A DNA stretch of 8,593 bases from CAYLNH01 sp964384625 (GTDB lineage: Bacteria > Verrucomicrobiota > Lentisphaeria > JABSQK01), in assembly GCA_964384625.1 (NCBI GenBank), contig CAYLNH010000296.1:1-8593 (forward strand), written 5' to 3'. Made by a program: the position numbers and the translations under genes. The notes beneath the pieces are model-generated. The model searched no databases. It had not been told where the DNA came from and worked only from the letters and a program-made list of their open reading frames with translations. Of the stretch, positions 1-5,966 are shown piece after piece. How positions within the stretch are numbered: the stretch's first letter is position 1; the number at the start of each line of letters is the position of its first letter.

Positions 1-47
1 ATCGCATATGCAGCAGCATGACGAGTGTCGCCTATTTGCATGCCGTA

Positions 48-1343
48 TTAATAACTTCCCCAGTAGCGCTGGATGGCGGAATCGAGAGACTGATTTTCTT
101 TCCGGATAGTCGTTTGATCCACGGGACGGCCATCCTGGCGGCGCTGGCGCAGGGCATCGATAACCTTGTCCGCCGACCAATCCTGGACTTTCCGGACATA
201 GGGCACGCCGGCGGCATCAGCGGCGGCTTTCAGACTGCCGAAATGGCGCCTGGCAGCCGAATAGAGCCGGCCCCCCACCTTCTGGCAGGACAGCGGACCG
301 TGCTCTGCAGACCACTCCCGGAGCTCGCGGACGACGTCCCCATCACGGAGCCGGCACCATTTGATGACTTTGCTCGGATCAACTCCAATGGCCTGCAAAC
401 CCTGGTCGAAGGTGCCAAAATACCGCAAGCAGGCCTCATACAACTTCTGCTCATCTTCACGGACCCGCAACGGCTGCAGGGACCGGCCCGCCTTCTTCCG
501 GGTTCGCAGACCCTTCAACACGTCTTCCCGCGACCAGGATCGGGCCTTCGCGGCATAGGGCAAATTACCGGCCGCGGCCGCCTCTTGCATTGACGAGAAA
601 AACCGGTAGATAGCGCTATATAGTGCGCAATCGGTTCGGCTCACCGCTCGCGCCGAGATGGTTCCGTGACGGTCAGACCAGACACGCAAGGCCTCGACCA
701 CATCTTCCGGTCCCCGCCAGCGCCGGCTGTGCTTCAGGACGGCTTCGTAGTCATGGCCGGCAGCCGTGACCGCGGCGCCCCAGGAACCGAAATGTTTGCC
801 CGCGGCATCGCACAACCTAGGCCGGGCCTGGCGCACAAGCTTGTATTGCAGTTCGGCCGACGTCATCCCTTTCAGTATCCGTATAATCCTTTCTTTGGAC
901 CAGGATTCACGTTGGAATTGTGGCAATCCGGCCGCCGCCAGAGCAGCCGTCCAGCTGCCGAAAGCGTACATCGCGTGCTTTGCCAGACAGGGGTCATGTT
1001 CTTCGCACACGCCACTTGTTAACGGGCCGGGGACCTGTTCTGCAATCTGCTGCATCCGAGCAAGGATTTGCGCTCTCGACAGCGGCTTGTATTCCTTCCT
1101 GTACCGACGTCGATATCGCGCCCGCTGCGCTTGAGAAAGCCCATCGCGCAATTCGTCGCTGAGAACATACCGAACGCCGAATTCTTCGCGATACTCGGCG
1201 ACTGTCATCCCGTGGACTCGAATGTGCGCTGTCAATGACTTGAACTGGTTGCCACACACTGCACACGTAATAAAGCTGTAATTGTAGTCTTCCGGTTTCC
1301 TTTCGGACATCGGTTGATCTCGCTTTCTTTCTGCCCGTCGCAT
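48..1343 (-). CDS. Ros/MucR-type zinc finger protein with six homing-endonuclease-associated-type repeats
   Basis: Probable DNA-binding protein of 431 residues. Residues 27-44 form a C2H2 finger, C27-x2-C30-x9-H40-x3-H44, the spacing of the Ros/MucR regulators, followed by the typical HG-x-T-x-x-EYR-x-x-FG stretch (44-56) and a very basic segment (74-86). The rest is six units of about 60 residues beginning near L88, W148, W209, W270, W329 and W389. Each has a Trp/Leu start, a helix, a turn with G-x-[PLS], then a [YF]FGS[WF]-x-x-A-x-x-AAG end. This looks like the homing-endonuclease-associated (HNH) repeat family, small helical DNA-binding units. No nuclease motif is present. Unit six stops at YWGSY, before its A-x-x-AAG part. 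Start uncertain: the ATG at 1343 has GGAGG only 1 nt upstream, while an in-frame ATG at 1310 (residue 12) has a weak GAG at better spacing. The domain assignment is good; the biological role is unknown. Confidence 0.85.
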   Translation of the reverse strand: MRRAERKRDQPMSERKPEDYNYSFITCAVCGNQFKSLTAHIRVHGMTVAEYREEFGVRYVLSDELRDGLSQAQRARYRRRYRKEYKPLSRAQILARMQQIAEQVPGPLTSGVCEEHDPCLAKHAMYAFGSWTAALAAAGLPQFQRESWSKERIIRILKGMTSAELQYKLVRQARPRLCDAAGKHFGSWGAAVTAAGHDYEAVLKHSRRWRGPEDVVEALRVWSDRHGTISARAVSRTDCALYSAIYRFFSSMQEAAAAGNLPYAAKARSWSREDVLKGLRTRKKAGRSLQPLRVREDEQKLYEACLRYFGTFDQGLQAIGVDPSKVIKWCRLRDGDVVRELREWSAEHGPLSCQKVGGRLYSAARRHFGSLKAAADAAGVPYVRKVQDWSADKVIDALRQRRQDGRPVDQTTIRKENQSLDSAIQRYWGSY

Positions 1344-1608
1344 GCCTCCAAGATTTCCACGCCTCGCAGAGATCTCAAGCCATACCTCCGGAGAGTTTCA
1401 ATACAATGACCATTGGGCCGGGAAGACCCGACCCCGGAAGGCGCTTTCTTCCTTGTTCCGGCTTGCTGCCTGCCGCCTGATGCGCCCGGGCTGTCGTACC
1501 ACAGGAAATTTCACATTATTCCCAAAAACAGTTGAGCGGATATGAAACAGGCAATGCCCGTCCTGACTCGCGCGGTTCATACGTTTCCGTTCCGTCTGCG
1601 ATCGCCTA
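1344..1608. other. Intergenic gap with small hairpins and a 12-bp palindrome
   Basis: No convincing gene lies here. It follows the stop of the M14 peptidase gene and precedes the start of the zinc-finger gene, both read on the minus strand, so it should hold the 3' end of one and the promoter of the other. Visible structures are CAATG-AC-CATTG (1404-1415, a possible operator), a CGGG/CCCG hairpin with loop AAGA (1419-1430), and a hairpin pairing CCGGAA (1434-1439) with TTCCGG (1456-1461), or alternatively GGAAG with CTTCC. No T-run follows the hairpins on the minus strand, so a classical intrinsic terminator is not supported, and no clear -35/-10 pair could be picked. Confidence 0.5.
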
Positions 1609-3246
1609 TTACGCATTCGGCCAGAGGCGGAAGCGGCCGCGGCCGCCGGTGATCTGCAGGGACAGCCGGAAGTGGGTTGCGCCGGCCGGGGAGTGTGGGG
1701 TGACTGTGGTTCGGCGCCAGCCCCTGGTCGGCGTCAGCTCGAAGAGATCGTGGCGGGCGCATTGCAGGCCGTGCTCGTCGTAGTACAGCAGTTTGCCGAC
1801 GACTTGCGTCGGCGTCTTGGCCATCGCTTTCAACTCGTACTTCACAGCGATTGCTTTGGCCAGCGGCTGCCGCGGACTGGCGATATGAACCATGCCGCTC
1901 TGCTTCTTGATCGACGCCTGCAGGACCTCCTTGCCGTGCTGTTTGCGGATGCGCAGTGACGCATCGGCTGCCGGTCGCCATTGCAGCCAGCCGCGGAACG
2001 CCTCGCCGTCGTACTCCGGATACAACCGGATCTGCCGGTCGAAGTCCGGCCACGGTATGGGCTGCATGTCGTCGCCAAAGCGCTTCAGTGTTTTCACCAA
2101 AGCCTTCGCATAGGCCGCGCCGAGGGCCTGGTAGCCTTGGCGCTGGATGACGCGGCCGGCGTTCGTCACGGCATAGCTGGTCTCGGGGGTGGCGCCTGCG
2201 ATGCCGAAGCACCAGTTGAAGATGCGGCGGCAATGGGTCTCGGTGGCGTCGGTGGAATAGAACGGTTCGTTGATCCCGTCGATCGCGCAGGACCGCGGAC
2301 TCAGCCGTCTGGCGGTTTCGCCGAAGTACTCGTGAATCGGCCACTGGCCCGGCGGCACGCCGCTGCGGTGCGAGAGGAACACGGTATTGCCGCCGCCCAG
2401 TCCCGGGCTGTGGTAGTCCAACGCGAACACCGGCCGTGTCTTCAGGATCTCCTTGAGATACCGCCGGATTTCCGGCCGCGGCGAATCCGCCAGCCACGCA
2501 CGATTGAAATCCCGTGGCGCTCGGTCCTTGCCGTACCAGCCTTCGAGCACGCCGTCGAGATCGACGAACGGGACGACACGGGTGCAGTAGTGTTGCCGCA
2601 GCCAGCGGGCTTCCTTGCTCTTGCCAAGCAGCCAACGCAGGTGGCCGTCCAACGCCCAGGCGCCGCCGACCTCCGCCGCGTGATTGCGGGCGAACAGCCA
2701 GATCGTGTCGCGGCTCGCGGCGCTTTTCGCAGCGATCGTCGCCTGCGGAATGGGCCGGCCCATCTCCGTCTTGCCGATCGTGTCGACGCGCAAATCCGGA
2801 TGACCCGCATGATCATCCAGGAACTCCTGCCACGCCCCCGGATTATACGGATAACAGTGCGCCACGAACAGCTCGTTGCCCGTTACGCGAATCGTAAAGG
2901 CATACGCCCCGCTCTCGGCATCGAAGGAGATCCTGTCCGGCTGCACGCGCTGCCAGTTGCGCTGCGACGGCGGCATGTCCAGACCGTGCGTTGTGTAAAC
3001 AGGGCGGACACGTTTCTCTTTCAGGTGTTTGGGATTCGCGCCCAGTGAATTGAGGACGTTGCAGTGCACAAAACGCACCGTCCAGCCTTTGGCGCCGCGG
3101 ACGCGGAAGTGATACCACATCGGCAGCGGGCTGTCGTCCCACGGCGCCAGGAACTCGATCACACCGGGCGCCGGCGAAACAATACGAATTCCCGCGCCCG
3201 AATCGAAGTCCGTATCGCAGGTGACCGACCAGAGTTTCGTCTTCAT
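1609..3246 (-). CDS. M14 zinc carboxypeptidase, cytosolic-carboxypeptidase-like
   Basis: Predicted zinc peptidase of 545 residues, probably cytoplasmic as no signal peptide is seen. Residues 1-140 match the beta-sandwich that precedes the catalytic domain in cytosolic carboxypeptidases: W-Y-x-F-R-V near 44-49 and CYPYNPGAW near 131-139. In the M14 domain (about 145-390) the zinc ligands are H189 and E192 (NHAAE) and H279 (LDYHSPG); the substrate-binding pair is N248-R249 (RDFNRAW) and the general base is likely E355 (PETSYA). The usual NPDG is VDLDG here and the DLHGH-type motif is DYHSP, so the protein is a divergent member. The C-terminal 140 residues look like a beta-sandwich module resembling carbohydrate-binding folds. 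Start: the ATG at 3246 sits 6 nt after GGGAGGG and overlaps the stop of the upstream amidohydrolase (TGATG); a GTG one codon earlier is too near the ribosome site. Substrate unknown: candidates are C-terminal amino acids, gamma-linked Glu, or acyl-amino acids. Confidence 0.88.
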   Translation of the reverse strand: MKTKLWSVTCDTDFDSGAGIRIVSPAPGVIEFLAPWDDSPLPMWYHFRVRGAKGWTVRFVHCNVLNSLGANPKHLKEKRVRPVYTTHGLDMPPSQRNWQRVQPDRISFDAESGAYAFTIRVTGNELFVAHCYPYNPGAWQEFLDDHAGHPDLRVDTIGKTEMGRPIPQATIAAKSAASRDTIWLFARNHAAEVGGAWALDGHLRWLLGKSKEARWLRQHYCTRVVPFVDLDGVLEGWYGKDRAPRDFNRAWLADSPRPEIRRYLKEILKTRPVFALDYHSPGLGGGNTVFLSHRSGVPPGQWPIHEYFGETARRLSPRSCAIDGINEPFYSTDATETHCRRIFNWCFGIAGATPETSYAVTNAGRVIQRQGYQALGAAYAKALVKTLKRFGDDMQPIPWPDFDRQIRLYPEYDGEAFRGWLQWRPAADASLRIRKQHGKEVLQASIKKQSGMVHIASPRQPLAKAIAVKYELKAMAKTPTQVVGKLLYYDEHGLQCARHDLFELTPTRGWRRTTVTPHSPAGATHFRLSLQITGGRGRFRLWPNA

Positions 3247-4367
3247 CACACGCCCTCCCGGCTGAAGCGCACCTCGCCCTCGCCATAGACCGCGGCCGGC
3301 GCCGACGCCAGATCAAAGGGGTCGCTGTCCCAGCACACACATGATGCCCATTTGCCCGGTTCCAACGTGCCCAGACGATCGTCCACACCGATTTGTTCGG
3401 CATTGCGCCGGGTGATCAGTTCCACGGCCCCCTGCCGCGACATCCCGGCCCGCAGGAAATAGCGCGTGACATTGAACAAATCGTGCGCCCAGGATACCGG
3501 ATGATCCGTCATCAGCGCGAAGTCGACGCCGGATTCCATCAGCGGTACGACGTTTTGCCACGTTCGATTGCGCAGTTCGAGTTTGCGCGCGCAGCCGCCC
3601 AGCGGTCCGTAGGTCACCGCGATGCCACGCTCTTTCAAATCGCGGAACGTGTCGATATCGTCGACGTCGCCGGCATGCTCCAAAGTCATCTGCACCCCGA
3701 ACTCATCAACAAACCGCAGCAGTGACGCAATGTCGTCGACGCGATGACAATGCGCCCGGACGCGCAGTTCGCCCTTGAGGATCTGATGCAACACCTGTTC
3801 CTCGCGGGTCAGGCGTTCGTTGCGTTCGGCTTTGTCCAGGACCTCGTAGCTGGCGCGGCGCAACACGGCAAAGGTCCCCATCCGCGTGTTCGGGCGTTCG
3901 CCCTCTTTGCCCTGCTGCGTAATCGTGTTCCAGCCGAAAGCCATCTTCATCCCGGCCCGGTCGATCAACGCCTTCGTGCTGTTCGGCGCGTAGTTCCGGA
4001 TTACCGCCGACATGCCGCCGACGATGTTGGCGCTGCCCGGCACGATGCACGAGTAGAGCACCCCCATTTCGATGGCGCGCTCGAACGCCGGATCATCCAT
4101 CTGCAGCGAGTCCAGCGCATCGACCACCGCCTGGATCGGCAGCAACCGGTCATTCGACTCGGTGTAGTTCGACGGTTCATTGCAGCGGTTCATGCCGATA
4201 TGGCTGTGCGGATCGATGAACGCCGGCATGACCACATCGTAGCGCCCGATCACGTCCCCCGTTTCCTCTTCCGTCACCTCGCTAATTGTCGTGCCGTCGA
4301 AGGCAACGTAGCGGTCCGAAAGGACCTCCTTACCGGTATAGAGCATCTTCGCAAATACTGAGTTCAT
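3246..4367 (-). CDS. Metal-dependent amidohydrolase, imidazolonepropionase-like
   Basis: Predicted cytoplasmic amidohydrolase-superfamily enzyme, 373 residues. A short N-terminal beta domain leads to the barrel, and the metal motif H54-x-H56 follows the canonical FIDPHSH. Further candidate metal or catalytic residues are H206/H208 (AHCHR), H231 (LEHAGD) and D288 (MTDHP). VPGSANIVGG (109-118) is a glycine-rich loop seen in the imidazolonepropionase/prolidase-like branch. The C-terminal RRNAEQIG...LGTLEPGKWA (about 324-344) is the standard amidohydrolase ending. No carboxylated-lysine motif was identified, so metal number is open. Start: ATG at 4367 with GGGAGA 4 nt upstream. It is the first gene of a two-gene operon with the M14 peptidase. 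The family includes imidazolonepropionases, isoaspartyl and Xaa-Pro dipeptidases and N-acyl amino acid hydrolases. No other histidine-degradation gene is present, so hutI is not claimed; a peptide or acyl-amino acid substrate is inferred from the neighbour. Confidence 0.88.
   Translation of the reverse strand: MNSVFAKMLYTGKEVLSDRYVAFDGTTISEVTEEETGDVIGRYDVVMPAFIDPHSHIGMNRCNEPSNYTESNDRLLPIQAVVDALDSLQMDDPAFERAIEMGVLYSCIVPGSANIVGGMSAVIRNYAPNSTKALIDRAGMKMAFGWNTITQQGKEGERPNTRMGTFAVLRRASYEVLDKAERNERLTREEQVLHQILKGELRVRAHCHRVDDIASLLRFVDEFGVQMTLEHAGDVDDIDTFRDLKERGIAVTYGPLGGCARKLELRNRTWQNVVPLMESGVDFALMTDHPVSWAHDLFNVTRYFLRAGMSRQGAVELITRRNAEQIGVDDRLGTLEPGKWASCVCWDSDPFDLASAPAAVYGEGEVRFSREGV
3253..3259 (-). 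promoter_or_regulatory. Ribosome binding site of the M14 gene, inside the upstream gene
   Basis: On the minus strand GGGAGGG lies within the last codons of the amidohydrolase gene, 6 nt before the ATG at 3246. The stop of the upstream gene and this start share one base (TGATG), the usual layout for translational coupling. The site favours the ATG over the GTG at 3249. Confidence 0.75.
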
Positions 4368-4371
4368 AGGA

Positions 4372-4377
4372 TCTCCC
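4372..4377 (-). promoter_or_regulatory. Ribosome binding site of the amidohydrolase
   Basis: GGGAGA on the minus strand, 4 nt before the ATG at 4367. It supports that start; no other in-frame start with a comparable site is seen upstream. Confidence 0.65.
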
Positions 4378-4435
4378 TGGGTTACGGCTTCTTCAGTAAA
4401 AACATGGCCATTGAGTCGATATCTCCTTCACCTGT

Positions 4436-4462
4436 CTCCTGCCGGAGTCCCGCCGGAAGGAG
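4436..4462. other. Hairpin upstream of the amidohydrolase operon
   Basis: CTCC (4436-4439) and CCGG (4442-4445) pair with CCGG (4453-4456) and GGAG (4459-4462) across a 2x2 internal loop and a 7-nt loop. It lies 69 nt upstream of the amidohydrolase start on that strand and directly abuts the palindromic element. No T-run follows on either strand, so it is more likely leader structure or element edge than a terminator. Confidence 0.4.
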
Positions 4463-4723
4463 GTGTCGGTTTAGTCGCACCGAAGCCCTCCGACAGCGCC
4501 AACGGCGTTGTACAACGTAGCCTGGGGTAACACCCCAGGGATCGTTTTCGCATCCGAATTGTTCCCTGAAGGGGAACTACAACCATCCGATTGGCAGCAG
4601 GTTGTAGAACGCCTTCAGCGTTCGAACTTCTCCTTTCACATTTCCTGGGGTGTTACCCCAGGCTACGTTGTGGCAGCCCCTTCAGGGCGCAGAATTTGAC
4701 GAAATGCGACTAAATCGACACTC
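4461..4723. mobile_element. MITE-like palindromic element with terminal inverted repeats and possible 8-bp target duplication
   Basis: A 263-bp stretch without a credible gene. Its ends, 4461-4479 and the complement of 4705-4723, match at 16 of 19 positions and share TTTAGTCGCA without mismatch. CCGGAAGG occurs as a direct repeat immediately outside each end (4453-4460 and 4724-4731), as a target-site duplication would. The caution is that CCGGAAGG also fits the GGAAG-rich sequence on the right. The interior is packed with stems: a 28-nt arm pair (4512-4539/4644-4671), GTTCCC/GGGAAC (4561-4577), CTACAACC/GGTTGTAG (4577-4607), GAACGC/GCGTTC (4607-4623) and GCCC/GGGC (4676-4688). No transposase is encoded, so it would be non-autonomous. 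I recall similar CCTGGGG palindromes scattered through verrucomicrobial genomes, but could not check this. Confidence 0.6.
4512..4671. repeat. 28-nt perfect inverted repeat, each arm itself a hairpin
   Basis: Bases 4512-4539 are the exact reverse complement of 4644-4671. Each arm contains CCTGGGGTAACACCCCAGG or its complement, an 8-bp stem with a 3-nt loop, so the DNA or RNA can form one long fold-back or two small hairpins. The 104-bp spacer carries three more stem-loops. CTGAAGGGG (4566-4574) has its complement outside the right arm (4677-4685), a pseudoknot-type order. Confidence 0.85.
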
Positions 4724-4800
4724 CCGGAAGGCGGAAGCTCCTCGAGGGCGGAAGCCCGTCTTCCGATGGTCCGAGACACCACCGGCAACGCCAACGGCGC
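4724..4800. repeat. GC-rich repeated motifs between the palindromic element and the Gate protein
   Basis: GGCGGAAGC occurs twice (4730-4738 and 4747-4755). Around the second copy two alternative hairpins can form, GGGC/GCCC with loop GGAA (4746-4757) or CGGAAG/CTTCCG with loop CCCGT (4749-4765). CGCCAACGGCG at 4789-4799 repeats the same 11-mer found at 4497-4507 inside the palindromic element, and each copy is a 4-bp hairpin. This lies just past the stop of the membrane protein gene on the minus strand and may serve as its 3' structure; no T-run is seen. Confidence 0.5.
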
Positions 4801-4836
4801 GAACCACAATCACCTCTTGGAACTGTCCTAATGACC

Positions 4837-5850
4837 TCACGATCCGACAGGCTCCACATGGATGTGTTTAGTGACAAATCGCTGCGGCAGCAGCGCCAGG
4901 ATGCGGGACATGACCGCAATGACCAGAATTGAAAACACCGCGCGACCCCAGAGGATGCCGGCATGGTGGGCGCCGGCCGCCGCCATCAGCAACGTGTCTT
5001 CGATCAGGCTGTGGCAGATCGACAGCAGCGCCATCGTCAGCAACACGTCCCGGCGCGACATCCGGCCCGACTGGGATTCGCGGATGATCAGGCCGCCGCC
5101 ATACGACAGGCCCAACGTCATCCCGATCACCGTGATCGGCGCCGCCTTTGAACTCATGCCCATCAATCGCAACAACGGACTGAGGATGACCGATAACAGA
5201 CGGTTGAAGCCCAGCCGGTCCAGCACCCGCAGCAACAGCAGCAGCCCGAGGATGATCACAAAGATCAGCGCCAGACTCTTGACTTGTCCCAACGCCCAGG
5301 CGAGCCAGCCGGGATCGCCGGCCGGCGGCTGCCAGAGCGCCGTATTCGGTTGCTGCAGCCAGTCCAGCGCCAGACAGGTGCGGCTGAACAGAACGCCGAA
5401 TACCAAAGCGCAGCCGACGCGCAGCAGGGCCGTGAACCGCAGCCGCGGCCCCGCCTTCTGCGCGATCCGCAGTTCCACCGGCAACCCGTGGGCAAACAGA
5501 ATCATCGACATCAGCACCGTCACCTGCGCCGTCGTCAACTCCAGACCAGTGCCGATCGTGCCGAACGCAGCCATACCGCCGTAGATGTTCGTCACCATCG
5601 CGGTGGCCCAGACCAAGCCCAGTTCGCCCGGCAGCCCGACCAACTGCATTACCGGCGCCAGCACCTGGCCCAGCAGATCAACCGCACCCAGTTCCTTCAG
5701 GATCTTGGTGACGATGACCACCGGGATCATGATCTTGAACAGACTCCAACTGACCTTCGCCGCGTCCCGCAGCAGGCCGCGAACAAACGAATGATACGGG
5801 TTCAGCCGCTCCTCGCCGTTCGCCGAATTGTCCAATTCCTGATGCGTCAC
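4837..5850 (-). CDS. Membrane protein with two Gate (nucleoside-recognition) type halves
   Basis: Integral membrane protein of the Gate superfamily, the group that includes nucleoside-recognition proteins and the spore maturation proteins SpmA/SpmB. Counting from the chosen start there are about 8-10 hydrophobic segments, the first at 37-53. Two halves carry matching motifs: VTNIYGG (86-92) with FAHGLPVE (119-126), and LSYGGGLI with CHSLIED (279-285), an internal duplication joined by a very hydrophobic helix. Substrate unknown. The start is uncertain. The frame stays open to a TTG at 5895, but those first 15 codons are only the octamer tandem repeat. I chose the GTG at 5850 with GGAG 7 nt upstream; a start further in, before LLRDAAKVSW, is also possible. 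The gene diverges from an AraC-type regulator across 116 bp, suggesting it may be that regulator's target. Confidence 0.8.
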   Translation of the reverse strand: MTHQELDNSANGEERLNPYHSFVRGLLRDAAKVSWSLFKIMIPVVIVTKILKELGAVDLLGQVLAPVMQLVGLPGELGLVWATAMVTNIYGGMAAFGTIGTGLELTTAQVTVLMSMILFAHGLPVELRIAQKAGPRLRFTALLRVGCALVFGVLFSRTCLALDWLQQPNTALWQPPAGDPGWLAWALGQVKSLALIFVIILGLLLLLRVLDRLGFNRLLSVILSPLLRLMGMSSKAAPITVIGMTLGLSYGGGLIIRESQSGRMSRRDVLLTMALLSICHSLIEDTLLMAAAGAHHAGILWGRAVFSILVIAVMSRILALLPQRFVTKHIHVEPVGS

Positions 5851-5896
5851 TCCAGCACTCCAGCACTCCAATACTCCAATACTCCAGCAATCCAAT
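5849..5896. repeat. Octamer tandem repeat, six units
   Basis: Six consecutive 8-bp units: ACTCCAGC twice, ACTCCAAT twice, ACTCCAGC, then the variant AATCCAAT. Because 8 is not a multiple of 3, every minus-strand frame stays open with a 24-nt period and reads WSIGVLE-like octapeptides, giving a spurious N-terminal extension to the Gate protein. The array sits in the divergent promoter region, between the Gate gene start and the candidate AraC operator. Confidence 0.9.
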
Positions 5897-5918
5897 AAAC
5901 ACTGGAGCGTTTCACTTG

Positions 5919-5962
5919 CCTGTCATCTATGGCAATAACCTGTCGAATATGGTAAATTCCTG
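5919..5962 (+). promoter_or_regulatory. Candidate AraC-type operator: tandem 20-bp direct repeat
   Basis: Two adjacent 20-bp units, 5919-5938 and 5939-5958, match at 13 of 20 positions with pattern CCTGTCNNNTATGGYAANNN, and a third CCTG begins at 5959. A 20-bp period places both half-sites on the same DNA face. AraC-family proteins commonly bind such direct repeats spaced about two helical turns, one HTH pair per site. The site ends 4 bp before the regulator's ATG, so binding would probably repress its own gene and could activate or repress the divergent Gate gene. No convincing -35/-10 pair was found on either strand. Confidence 0.5.
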
Positions 5963-5966
5963 ATGT

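Noticed and set aside
1577..2635. Open minus-strand frame of 352 codons overlapping the M14 gene in another frame
   Set aside because: It is low-complexity Arg/Pro/Gly-rich and overlaps the M14 catalytic region; a frame shadow.
1981..3048. Long open frame on the plus strand (355 codons) opposite the M14 gene
   Set aside because: It is antisense to a gene with intact catalytic motifs; its translation is Arg/Ala-rich with no recognisable domain, as expected from GC-rich codon use.
3246..4367. Naming the amidohydrolase hutI
   Set aside because: Only superfamily-level motifs are visible and no other histidine-degradation gene is nearby.
4508..4699. Small plus-strand frame of 63 codons across the palindromic element
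   Set aside because: It begins at TTG without a ribosome site and simply reads through both inverted arms; better explained as repeat sequence.
5851..5895. N-terminal extension of the Gate protein from TTG at 5895
   Set aside because: The residues are encoded entirely by the octamer tandem repeat, which stays open in every minus-strand frame, so openness is not evidence of coding.
5849..5896. CRISPR array
   Set aside because: The units are 8 bp and directly contiguous with no spacers, and no cas gene is present.
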